A stretch of 64,000 nt of DNA from an uncultured Sphingomonadaceae bacterium. GTDB taxonomy: Bacteria > Pseudomonadota > Alphaproteobacteria > Sphingomonadales > Sphingomonadaceae. Location of the stretch: assembly GCA_947497455.1 (NCBI GenBank), contig CANMGU010000002.1, forward strand, positions 900,506-964,505. Direction: 5' to 3'. A program made the position numbers and the translations under genes. Positions 28,495-35,731 of this stretch are shown piece after piece. How positions within the stretch are numbered: position 1 is the stretch's first letter; each line of letters begins with the position of its first letter. Below the pieces are notes generated by a model. It searched no databases, was not told the DNA's origin, and worked only from the letters and a program-made list of their open reading frames with translations.

Positions 28495-29406
28495 CTATCC
28501 GAACAATATCGCAGAAAGCTTGCGCCGGGTGGCTGAGACCCATTCGTCTTCTAGGCCGACCACTTCGAACAACGACAGCAGTTTCGCCCGCGCCGCCCCT
28601 TCATTCCATTCCTTGTCGGCTTCAATAATTGTTAAAAGATGCTCTGCAGCGCCATCATGGTCGCCTGATGCGATCATTGCGCTGGCGAGATCAAAGCGCG
28701 CCTGATGATCGCCGGGATTGGCGTCAACCGCGGACTGCAAGGCTGCTGCTGCGCTGTCATCCGGCTTGTCTTTTGCCAATGCCAAGGCAGATCCAGCACG
28801 TTCAATCGCAGGATCACTGGCCATGGCTTCGGGGACTCCGGCGAGAGCCGCTTCGGCTTCAGGCAGATGATCCGCTAACACCATGGCGCGAATCAATCCG
28901 CCGACCGCTTCGGCATTATCAGGCGCCATATCAACGATTTGGGCAAAGATACCTGCCGCCCGTTCGCCATCGCCCTGACCGAGCACCTCTTCACCCATGG
29001 CAAGCAGCGGAGCGATGTCCTGTTTCGGTTCTTCGCCTCCTGCGCCGACCGGAAGCTGTTCCAGCAGCTGATCGAGAATCTGTCCCAACTGGCTTTCGGT
29101 CCGTGCGGACGTCAGGTCGGCGACCGGTTTGCCCTGAAATATAGCATAGACCGTAGGAATCGACTGGACCTGAAACTGGGAGGCGATGAATTTATTCTCA
29201 TCGACATTCACTTTTGCCAGCATCACGCCTTTGTCGGCATAGTTGGCGGCAACCTTTTCCAGCACGGGGGTAAGCGCTTTGCATGGTCCGCACCATTCTG
29301 CCCAGAAATCCAAGATTACCAGTTTGTTCATGCTGGGCGCAACTACGGCTTGCTGAAATTCTTCAACCGCCTTTTGTTCGTCTACTGTTAAACCTGCTGT
29401 CGCCAA
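28495..29406 (-). CDS. Thioredoxin with TPR-like C-terminal region (CnoX/YbbN-like)
   Basis: 303 aa. The thioredoxin domain occupies about residues 10-125 with the active site WCGPC, then a helical tetratricopeptide-like C-terminal region of about 170 residues as in YbbN/CnoX, a holdase that hands proteins to GroEL. E. coli CnoX has lost the catalytic Cys pair, while this protein keeps CGPC and should be redox active. It is the first gene of the leftward operon with the Lon-domain and Trm112 genes and is the last host gene before the tRNA-Gly attachment site. Confidence 0.88.
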   Translation of the reverse strand: MATAGLTVDEQKAVEEFQQAVVAPSMNKLVILDFWAEWCGPCKALTPVLEKVAANYADKGVMLAKVNVDENKFIASQFQVQSIPTVYAIFQGKPVADLTSARTESQLGQILDQLLEQLPVGAGGEEPKQDIAPLLAMGEEVLGQGDGERAAGIFAQIVDMAPDNAEAVGGLIRAMVLADHLPEAEAALAGVPEAMASDPAIERAGSALALAKDKPDDSAAAALQSAVDANPGDHQARFDLASAMIASGDHDGAAEHLLTIIEADKEWNEGAARAKLLSLFEVVGLEDEWVSATRRKLSAILFG

Positions 29407-29650
29407 TTGCTGCTCCTGTACCTTAATTCTTCGATGCTATTCTCACTAGCCGTTTCCGGCGGGAATCGCGCCCGGTTTTCTTATATATCCGGGCTTTATG
29501 TGGGGATGGAGCCGGCAAAGCCAAGCATATTTTTACTTTTCATGGCCCAGGATTGAAAAATGGGGCTTGCCGGACCCCATAACGCATGCTAACCGCGCGC
29601 CTCAACTGCTGATGACGATAGCAAATCACCCGATGTCACAGCGGCGCCGA

Positions 29651-29725
29651 GCGGGCGTAGCTCAGGGGTAGAGCACAACCTTGCCAAGGTTGGGGTCGGG
29701 CGTTCGAATCGCCTCGCCCGCTCCA
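29651..29725 (+). tRNA. tRNA-Gly (GCC), also the attachment site of the island
   Basis: 75 nt including an encoded CCA. The acceptor stem GCGGGCG pairs with CGCCCGC; D arm, anticodon loop TTGCCAA with anticodon GCC, and T arm GGGCG-TTCGAAT-CGCCT are all intact. It reads glycine GGC/GGU codons. Bases 29680-29725 recur at the far right end of the island (56405-56450), so the 3' half, from the anticodon on, is the site-specific recombination target. The native T-stem bases may be those of the right copy. Confidence 0.96.
29680..29725 (+). repeat. attL: left copy of 46-bp att repeat
   Basis: Left copy, inside tRNA-Gly. It is 40/46 identical to 56405-56450. The first 19 bases, nine central bases and last twelve are identical; differences are only at 29699-29701 (GGC) and 29711-29713 (GCC). 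Confidence 0.85.
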
Positions 29726-29770
29726 TTATTTCAATAACTTAGCGCATAATTGTGTCCTAACGATGCCGAT

Positions 29771-29790
29771 TAGGTAGCGTATAGGTAGCA
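29771..29790 (+). promoter_or_regulatory. Paired AGGTAGC heptamers, left end (putative integrase arm site)
   Basis: Heptamers AGGTAGC at 29772-29778 and 29783-29789 are 11 bp apart. The 20-bp block matches 18/20 with 56291-56310 at the other island end, in the same orientation, and both are followed by a nearby GCTTGCC. Placement just inside each att site suggests integrase or excisionase arm-binding sites. Confidence 0.5.
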
Positions 29791-29918
29791 GAAATGCGCT
29801 TGCCATTGATCCGGGTGACATTTGCCTTTTCAAAAACAAGTGTTAGCTTTCAATTTCCTCGGGGAATTGTCGTAAACCCTGAGCGTCGCGATGCTCTTCT
29901 ATTGAAGGAGACATCGTG

Positions 29919-30116
29919 ATGAGGATTTTGTCAAAGCGCCAAGTTAAGGAGCTTGTTCTGTATTCGCCTCAGCATATCGCACGCCTGGAAAAGGCCGGCC
30001 TATTCCCCAAGCGGGTACAGCTAGGCTTAAGCCGGGTCGGGTACGTTGAGGAAGAGGTGATGGACTGGCTTCAGGAACGTTTGGAAGCCCGAAACAAACC
30101 TGTCCGGCACTCCTGA
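29919..30116 (+). CDS. AlpA-like excisionase/regulator
   Basis: 65 aa small DNA-binding protein. ILSKRQVKELVLYSPQHIARLEKAGLFPKRVQLG followed by VGYVEEEVMDWLQERL is the compact winged helix of the AlpA/MerR-like excisionase family, common beside P4-type integrases, where it promotes excision or regulates the integrase. GAAGGAG lies 8 bases before the ATG at 29919; a GTG one codon upstream is also possible. It is the first gene inside the left end, and a terminator hairpin follows directly, so it is probably its own transcript. Confidence 0.85.
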   Translation: MRILSKRQVKELVLYSPQHIARLEKAGLFPKRVQLGLSRVGYVEEEVMDWLQERLEARNKPVRHS

Positions 30117-30125
30117 ATAAGGAGC

Positions 30126-30160
30126 GGGTGATCGGGGGTGCACACCTCGATCACCCTTTT
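30126..30160 (+). terminator. Rho-independent terminator after alpA-like gene
   Basis: Arms GGGTGATCG (30126-30134) and CGATCACCC (30148-30156) form a perfect 9-bp stem, with partial pairing inside the loop, followed by TTTT. It begins 10 bases after the stop of the AlpA-like gene. Confidence 0.8.
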
Positions 30161-30179
30161 GCTTTGGGGGAAGCTAGTT

Positions 30180-31103
30180 ATGGAATGTAATTCGTGTGGG
30201 GCCACGATTGATCGCCGAGACGCCTTTTGTGCGAAATGCGGCACGCTTACGGAACGCGGCCAACCTATTGGTCAAAAAATCGGTTCGGTCGTTGGTGCAC
30301 TCACCACCGAGTCTGGCAAGCTTTTGCGCTGGATTATCGATTATGTGAGCGATGAAGCGCATCGCAAACAGGTGATCGCTGGCGGTGCGACCATTGCGCT
30401 TTTGCTTGTCGTATTGACCGACAATCCCCTCACTGATGGCATTTCAAGCTTGCTCGCAGGCGAAGGAAATAGCCCGGAGCTGACCGACGATGGCCTACCG
30501 GATTTTGCGAGCTACGAAGACGTCTTCGTGGGCGATGAAGAGGAGTTCATCGTGATGGGAGCGGCCAACGTACGAGACTTCCCGACCAGCCAAGGCACGA
30601 CAGTCACGCATACATTTGCAGGCGGTGAAACAATCTTTGCGCGCGAGGTGAAAGCCTTCGATCCAACCTCTCAGTGGTTCAAGCTGACCAGTGGCGGCTA
30701 TGTCTGGGGCGGTAACCTTGAGGGTCTGGCGCAGATTGCTCATGAGGCTGGATACAGCTTTCCCAATGCACTTGTGGGGCGCTGGTCTAATCATGCGTCC
30801 TGTGTCGGTTCCGGGCGCGATACGGAACTTGAGCTCACAATCGATACCCTCAACATTGGAGCAACGCGTTATGGCATGGTGAACATCCTTGCAGCCGGAG
30901 AGGAAATCCCCGTCTATGAGCTTGTCGAATTGCGGAACGGGATCGCCGACGGGAGTGGTTTAACGGTACAGAAGGACGCAAGATATCCGGCGATCTGGAT
31001 AAGCTACAAGAACGATCCGACTGAGAAAGCCTATCGCTATTACCGCAGCGACTATCTCTGCTCAGATGTCAGGGCGATTGCCCAGCTTGGGACCGGGATG
31101 TGA
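30180..31103 (+). CDS. Zinc-ribbon, single-TM, SH3-like protein of unknown function
   Basis: 307 aa. The N-terminus MECNSCGATIDRRDAFCAKC is a CxxC...CxxC zinc ribbon (residues 3-20). One hydrophobic segment near residues 75-93 (ATIALLLVVL) should cross the membrane. Then comes an SH3b-like domain (residues about 120-180: GAANVRDFPTSQGTTVTHTF and FKLTSGGYVWGG) and a unique beta-rich C-terminal region with two Cys. I prefer the ATG at 30180, after GGGGGAAG, to the earlier open GTG at 30138. It is the first of three rightward genes leading to the HerA-like ATPase. Topology implies zinc ribbon inside and SH3 outside the inner membrane. Function unknown. Confidence 0.7.
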   Translation: MECNSCGATIDRRDAFCAKCGTLTERGQPIGQKIGSVVGALTTESGKLLRWIIDYVSDEAHRKQVIAGGATIALLLVVLTDNPLTDGISSLLAGEGNSPELTDDGLPDFASYEDVFVGDEEEFIVMGAANVRDFPTSQGTTVTHTFAGGETIFAREVKAFDPTSQWFKLTSGGYVWGGNLEGLAQIAHEAGYSFPNALVGRWSNHASCVGSGRDTELELTIDTLNIGATRYGMVNILAAGEEIPVYELVELRNGIADGSGLTVQKDARYPAIWISYKNDPTEKAYRYYRSDYLCSDVRAIAQLGTGM

Positions 31104-31360
31104 TGCGGATACGAGACTGGCTTCCTCTATCCCCATAACCTTCGATACCGATCCCCATCCATAGCTGCGCATAACAACACATGGCTTCGGCAAGGACGAT
31201 GGGGATGCAGAATGACTTCAAGATCTTTCTCATTCAAATAGAGAGAAATATCTAGAACTTGCGCGCACCCAAGATTGCGCACGCAGTCTAGATTAGACTT
31301 GACCCTGAGAGCCTCTATTCTCCATCGTAAGAACCTGAAACACATGGGATGGGGGTATCC

Positions 31361-31876
31361 ATGGACTTGCTTCTAAAAAGAGAACAAAATCGAAATTGGC
31401 GCGGGCGAGTTGTTTTCCGTCTTTGGGCCAAAGCAGAAATGGCAGAAGACGAGCGCGCGCTGATCGATCGCTACAATATGGACGAGTCTTGCTTACTTAG
31501 CGATGACGATACGGGGCAGCTGAAGTGGGCCATCGCCATTGGGCTTTTCATCTTTTCAGTTATTGCCGCTGGTTCAATTGCCGATTTGCGGCAGCCGTTT
31601 GAGGGAATTGCGATCGGAGCGTTTCTGGGTGTCGGCGCTGGCTACTGGTACTTCAACGAAAAGCGCGAGACCATCTGGATGCGTGATCTGCTATACGGGC
31701 GACGATTCAAATGCGGCAGCATTATCGAGTTGGCGAAGAAGGAAGCGATGTTGGACAGCGCATGCATTGTAGTCCGCCAAATGCTGGAAACCGCCAAGCA
31801 TTGGGATGGTGTTGAGACCAGGCCTGTCCCGGTTCTGCCGCCAGATGAGGCCAAAGAGGTTGTTGCAAGGTTGTGA
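31361..31876 (+). CDS. Small membrane protein of unknown function
   Basis: 171 aa. Two hydrophobic segments (about residues 55-75, WAIAIGLFIFSVIAAGSIA, and 80-98, IAIGAFLGVGAGYWYF) form a hairpin with charged cytoplasmic ends. The C-terminal 70 residues are helical and contain two Cys. ATG 31361 follows GATGGGGG; an upstream ATG at 31349 is possible. Its stop is 7 bases before the ATPase start, so it probably works with that protein, for example as its membrane anchor. I do not recognise a family. Confidence 0.6.
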   Translation: MDLLLKREQNRNWRGRVVFRLWAKAEMAEDERALIDRYNMDESCLLSDDDTGQLKWAIAIGLFIFSVIAAGSIADLRQPFEGIAIGAFLGVGAGYWYFNEKRETIWMRDLLYGRRFKCGSIIELAKKEAMLDSACIVVRQMLETAKHWDGVETRPVPVLPPDEAKEVVARL

Positions 31877-31883
31877 CCTAAAG

Positions 31884-34103
31884 ATGGCCTCAGATTTCGG
31901 AGCCTGGTTGCACAGCTTTTGGCATGGGTTATTTCGGCCCAGCGAGAAGGCGCTGGTCGAGCAAAAGTGGCAGGATGTCGCAGCGCGTCTTGAGGCTTTA
32001 GATCTTGGGTCTGTTGAAGGACGCGGCAGGCTGGTCGCATCGATCGTGGCGGAGGTTAGGGCCCGCTTTGGCGATGGCGCAATTGGCGATCAGGATGTTG
32101 TCATCCTTTCTTTGGTCAAACAGTTTTTTGAATATGATGATTTGTTCCTGCTTCCCGGCGTCGATTGGGAACGAGATTGGAGCATTGCGGAGCTTTGGGA
32201 AATCCGCGAAACGCTCACGCGGCAGCAGAAGCTGGCCGACAATCTTGATGATAATGCAGCGTTGATTGGGCTTGTGGTCTATGCTGTTCTGAAGCCGATT
32301 TATGACGCCTGCCCTGCGCTTTTAGAGCTTGATCATGAGGGCGATGGCATCAGCATTCCAACTGATCTCATGCGCAGCCTTGGCGATGTTGGAACCGTCA
32401 CTGAAACAGTGCTTGGTGTTGGCCTGTCACCTGAGCTTGTTGATGAAGGTTTGATGCCGCGATTGCATGGACAGCTTGAATACAATTTGATCGCTGCCTC
32501 TGGCGGCAATCCTGCCGACCCCGCGAGTTTTAAGCGCGCGCCCAAAATGCCGTCTGCGTTCGATGCCAAGACCCCAGAGCAGTTGGTCGCCACCTATCTT
32601 GGTGGCACGCCGCTTGCCGCTTTGTTCGATCAAACCCTCAATTTCACCATTCCGACCAAATCGCGCTTTGAACATCAGCACATCGTGGCGGGCTCCGGTC
32701 ACGGTAAAACCCAGACGCTGCAATATCTGATCGCGCAGGATTTGGCTTCGATGGAGAGCGAGAAGCGCTCGATCATTGTTCTCGATAGCCAGGGCGATCT
32801 CATTCGCAACATTGCGCAGCTTGACGTGTTTGGTCCAGGCGGCGCGCTGCATGACCGATTGGTGCTGATCGATCCCACTGATGTTGAATATCCAGTCTCG
32901 CTCAATCTGTTCGATGTTGGTCAGGACCGACTATCGGGCTATGAGCCACTCGAGCGCGAGCGCCTCACCAATTCCATCCTTGAACTCTATGACTTTGTCC
33001 TAGGCACGCTGCTTGATGCGCAGATGACGCAAAAGCAGAATGTCATCTTCCGCTATGTCACGCGGCTGATGCTGCATATCCCAGATGCCACCATTCATAC
33101 GCTGCGCGAGCTGATGGAGCCGGGCAGCGAGGTGAAGTTCGCTGAACATATCGCCAAGCTCGAAGGCACCGCAAAGCACTTCTTCGAGACCGAATTCGCT
33201 TCCCGAGAATTCGAGCAGACCAAAAAACAGGTACTGCGCCGCCTTTGGGGTATTCTTGAAAACCAGACTTTCGAGCGGATGTTCTCGCACCCTCGATCCA
33301 AGCTTGATCTCTTCGAGGAGATGAATGCGGGCAAGGTGATTCTTATCAACACCGCAAAGGATCTTCTGAAGGAGCAGGGCACCGAGATATTCGGGCGGTT
33401 CTTCATCGCAATGATCGCGCAAGCGGCACAAGAGCGCGCTACGCTCAAGGGTTCGGAACGCGTGCCTGCCATGGTATATATCGACGAGGCACAGGACTAT
33501 TTCGACCGCAATATCGGTCTCATCCTAGCCCAGGCGCGCAAATACAATGTCGGCATGGTGCTCGCCCATCAATATCTCGGTCAGCTAGAACCCAAACTCC
33601 AGGAAGCTTTTGCGGCCAACACTGCGATCAAGTTTGCAGGCGGTGTGTCAGCCAAAGACGCGCGGTCACTTGCGCCGCAGCTCTATACCGATGCAGCTTT
33701 CATCGAAGCGCAGGGTAAGGGCAGCTTTGCGGCGCATGTCCGAGGCGTCACCAAAAACGCCGTGCCATTGACCTTCCCGTTTGGGCATATGGAAGGCCTG
33801 CCGGTTCTGTCAGCGGAAGAGCGTGCTGCGCAGCGTGAGACGATGCGAAGCCGCTATGCTGTGCATCATTCTCAGGTAAGTAATGATGATCCCGATGATG
33901 AAGAGTTAGGTGAGGATTCAGGCGATGGGCCACAAGATGATGGTCCGTCTCCAGACGCTCCGAAACCCAAAGGCCCCAAGCCGGGTGGCAGCGGTCCTAA
34001 AGGTTCGGGAGCCGACAAAGCGAAAGCAAAATCTGCGAGGCCAAAGCGCGATGACAAGTCGGGGCGCGGGCATATTGACCCAACACCAGGTGAGGGGTGG
34101 TGA
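31884..34103 (+). CDS. HerA/VirD4-like DNA-translocase ATPase
   Basis: 739 aa. Walker A is GSGHGKT at residues 270-276, Walker B is MVYIDEAQDYF at about 530, and between them LDSQGDLIRNIAQL and a long helical all-alpha domain resemble the type IV secretion DNA-binding (TraD/VirD4) and HerA (DUF87) groups. The first 250 residues are unique, and the last 70 are low complexity, rich in Pro, Gly, Lys and Asp (about 690-739), probably disordered. No transmembrane helix is seen in it; the small membrane protein just upstream may supply one. ATG 31884 is chosen because the frame upstream lies inside the previous gene. It likely pumps or remodels DNA for the island. A second ATPase of the same class lies at 52219. 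Confidence 0.8.
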   Translation: MASDFGAWLHSFWHGLFRPSEKALVEQKWQDVAARLEALDLGSVEGRGRLVASIVAEVRARFGDGAIGDQDVVILSLVKQFFEYDDLFLLPGVDWERDWSIAELWEIRETLTRQQKLADNLDDNAALIGLVVYAVLKPIYDACPALLELDHEGDGISIPTDLMRSLGDVGTVTETVLGVGLSPELVDEGLMPRLHGQLEYNLIAASGGNPADPASFKRAPKMPSAFDAKTPEQLVATYLGGTPLAALFDQTLNFTIPTKSRFEHQHIVAGSGHGKTQTLQYLIAQDLASMESEKRSIIVLDSQGDLIRNIAQLDVFGPGGALHDRLVLIDPTDVEYPVSLNLFDVGQDRLSGYEPLERERLTNSILELYDFVLGTLLDAQMTQKQNVIFRYVTRLMLHIPDATIHTLRELMEPGSEVKFAEHIAKLEGTAKHFFETEFASREFEQTKKQVLRRLWGILENQTFERMFSHPRSKLDLFEEMNAGKVILINTAKDLLKEQGTEIFGRFFIAMIAQAAQERATLKGSERVPAMVYIDEAQDYFDRNIGLILAQARKYNVGMVLAHQYLGQLEPKLQEAFAANTAIKFAGGVSAKDARSLAPQLYTDAAFIEAQGKGSFAAHVRGVTKNAVPLTFPFGHMEGLPVLSAEERAAQRETMRSRYAVHHSQVSNDDPDDEELGEDSGDGPQDDGPSPDAPKPKGPKPGGSGPKGSGADKAKAKSARPKRDDKSGRGHIDPTPGEGW

Positions 34104-34200
34104 TTTTTTGGGGCGGAGCATACCAGCGCACTTCAGACCATAGCAGCCTATTCATGAATATGCCGCCCGGTTACATGCCGTGAGTTCATGCATAGAAGGC

Positions 34201-34225
34201 TGATCCTCTAGAAAAATGAGGATCA
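34201..34225 (+). promoter_or_regulatory. Hairpin covering the ribosome-binding site of the replication-relaxation gene
   Basis: Perfect 8-bp arms TGATCCTC (34201-34208) and GAGGATCA (34218-34225) with a 9-nt loop. The right arm holds the Shine-Dalgarno GAGGA (34218-34222), 6 bases before the ATG at 34229, so in RNA the hairpin would hide the ribosome site. As DNA it could equally be a protein-binding dyad. Confidence 0.55.
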
Positions 34226-34228
34226 ATC

Positions 34229-35197
34229 ATGCCCGTAAAGCCCGTTCGCGATACCCTCGGTAGGCGATGCCGAACTAAACCCATCTCAACCGGAAAGCGC
34301 ATCACTCCGCAGCCTCGAGACCTGCTCTGGTTCGAGAAGCTCGCTGAGCATGGCCCGCTGCCATCATCCTTCCTGCTTGCCTTTGCGAAGGATACCCATC
34401 GATCTGAGAAACGCGCCAAGGAGCGTCTTACCGATCTCTTCAATGAAGACCGTACGCCCGACAAAGGAGCCTACCTAACGCGGCCCTTGCAGCAATTCCG
34501 AACGGTCGATGCGCGCTACAATCAGTTGGTCTACGATTTGTCGTCAGCGTCAATGTCGGCCCTCAAGAGATCTGGTAGCTCAATCAAGCCTAAGCGGTCG
34601 GGGCCTTGGCAGCACAGCTTGATGGTTGGCTGTATCACCGCGTCTATTGAGCTCGCTTGTCTGGCGCGTGGTGATTTGAACTATATTCCGCAATCGAAGA
34701 TACTCACTCGCTCGGAAGGCAGCCTGCAATGGCCGACCGAAATATGCGATCCGGATAGCGGTGCGATCTACGAGAAAAGCCTAATCCCTGATGCTGTATT
34801 TGGGCTTGAGCACCTCACAGCTAACGGAAAGCGCTATCGCTTTTTTGCGCTTGAAGCTGACCGTGCGACCGAGCCGTTGAGATCGGCAGAAGTCCACCGC
34901 AAGAGCTTCGTGCGCCATTTGCTCCAGTATGAGGACTATATCGTTCGTGAAGGATACGCGGCACATCTGCATCTCAGTGCACCCATGTTGGTTTTGAACG
35001 TCACAACCCAGGCGAATCGCATGGATAGAATGCTGCAACTTACGGGTGAGCATTTTTCGGGTGGCTGTAACTATCAGCTGTTTACTCTTTGGGAGGCTTT
35101 CAGCCCCCCGTTCTGCCCACCTTCGCCGAACCTAGATTTGCTCTTAGGAGATTGGAAGCGAACCGGGGCTTCCAGTTTGATCATTACCAAGTGTTGA
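34229..35197 (+). CDS. Replication-relaxation family-like protein
   Basis: 322 aa. It begins with a winged-helix-like segment (LLWFEKLAEHGPLPSSFLLAFAKDTHRSEKRAKERLTDLF), then a nuclease-like core with FFALEADRATEPLRSAEVHRKSFVRHLLQYEDY. This layout matches the replication-relaxation family found on plasmids and islands, whose members take part in replication initiation or plasmid mobilisation. Acidic residues E and D in FALEADR and the following Lys resemble a PD-(D/E)XK-like centre, an inference only. It follows the HerA-like ATPase on the same strand and is preceded by a hairpin over its ribosome site. It may be the nicking or loading factor that the island otherwise seems to lack. Confidence 0.65.
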   Translation: MPVKPVRDTLGRRCRTKPISTGKRITPQPRDLLWFEKLAEHGPLPSSFLLAFAKDTHRSEKRAKERLTDLFNEDRTPDKGAYLTRPLQQFRTVDARYNQLVYDLSSASMSALKRSGSSIKPKRSGPWQHSLMVGCITASIELACLARGDLNYIPQSKILTRSEGSLQWPTEICDPDSGAIYEKSLIPDAVFGLEHLTANGKRYRFFALEADRATEPLRSAEVHRKSFVRHLLQYEDYIVREGYAAHLHLSAPMLVLNVTTQANRMDRMLQLTGEHFSGGCNYQLFTLWEAFSPPFCPPSPNLDLLLGDWKRTGASSLIITKC

Positions 35198-35344
35198 TTC
35201 GCGGTACTGGTCATAATGGGTGCTTTAATTTGGTTGTCGTTCACTATGTTCACATATGTCCTGGTATTTTTAATCTATTAAAAACAGCCTTTTAGCTTAC
35301 CTTAATGGCTGGCAATTTTGCCAAACTTATTAGGAGAGTAGAAA

Positions 35345-35506
35345 ATGGTATGCCGCAAAAAACAACGGCCAGGTATGATTGAAGTTTTGGGAGCAGGGTT
35401 TCTTCGAGAAAGCTACGCAGTGGCAAAAACTGCCAAGCGTGAACTTATTGAGTCGACTGACATCATGAGCGGTCCAAAGAGTAGATGCCGGGGGCGCTGC
35501 CGCTAG
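35345..35506 (+). CDS. 53-aa small ORF, unknown function
   Basis: 53 codons starting MVCRKKQRPGMIEVLG and ending GPKSRCRGRCR; basic, with four Cys at the ends. A strong Shine-Dalgarno AGGAG lies 8 bases before the ATG, and a rho-independent terminator starts 24 bases after the stop, so it has the frame of a short independent gene in the otherwise empty 534-base gap between the replication-relaxation gene and the convergent TIR gene. An AT-rich region with the dyad TTTTTAAT..ATTAAAAA precedes it. Whether it is translated is untested. Confidence 0.45.
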   Translation: MVCRKKQRPGMIEVLGAGFLRESYAVAKTAKRELIESTDIMSGPKSRCRGRCR

Positions 35507-35530
35507 GCAATAGGAGTTTTTTCTTAGGAA

Positions 35531-35556
35531 GGGCGCCAGTTTTGGCGCCCTTTTTT
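35531..35556 (+). terminator. Strong rho-independent terminator
   Basis: GGGCGCCA (35531-35538) and TGGCGCCC (35543-35550) form an 8-bp GC-rich stem with a 4-nt loop, followed by six T. It ends the rightward transcript of the 53-aa ORF. Confidence 0.88.
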
Positions 35557-35583
35557 GTCGATTGGTGGAGTTTTGGATATGTG

Positions 35584-35652
35584 GAATGTCTGTTTTGCGC
35601 CCCACCTTCGGACGTAGACACCCGAGATCTTAGTTCCCGAAAGCGGACATTC
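35584..35652. repeat. Imperfect inverted repeat between terminator and TIR gene
   Basis: Arms at 35584-35598 and 35638-35652 are related as inverted repeats at about 11 of 15 positions (left begins GAATGTC, right ends GGACATTC). The spacer is about 40 bases. No ORF of its own. It could be a small remnant element; nothing else is visible from 35557 to the TIR gene stop at 35732. Confidence 0.35.
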
Positions 35653-35731
35653 TTCGCAAGTGGAACCGCGTGGGCAACATGCGTCATATTAAGTCGGGGA
35701 AAGAGTGTCCGAGAACCGTCAGACCGACCAG

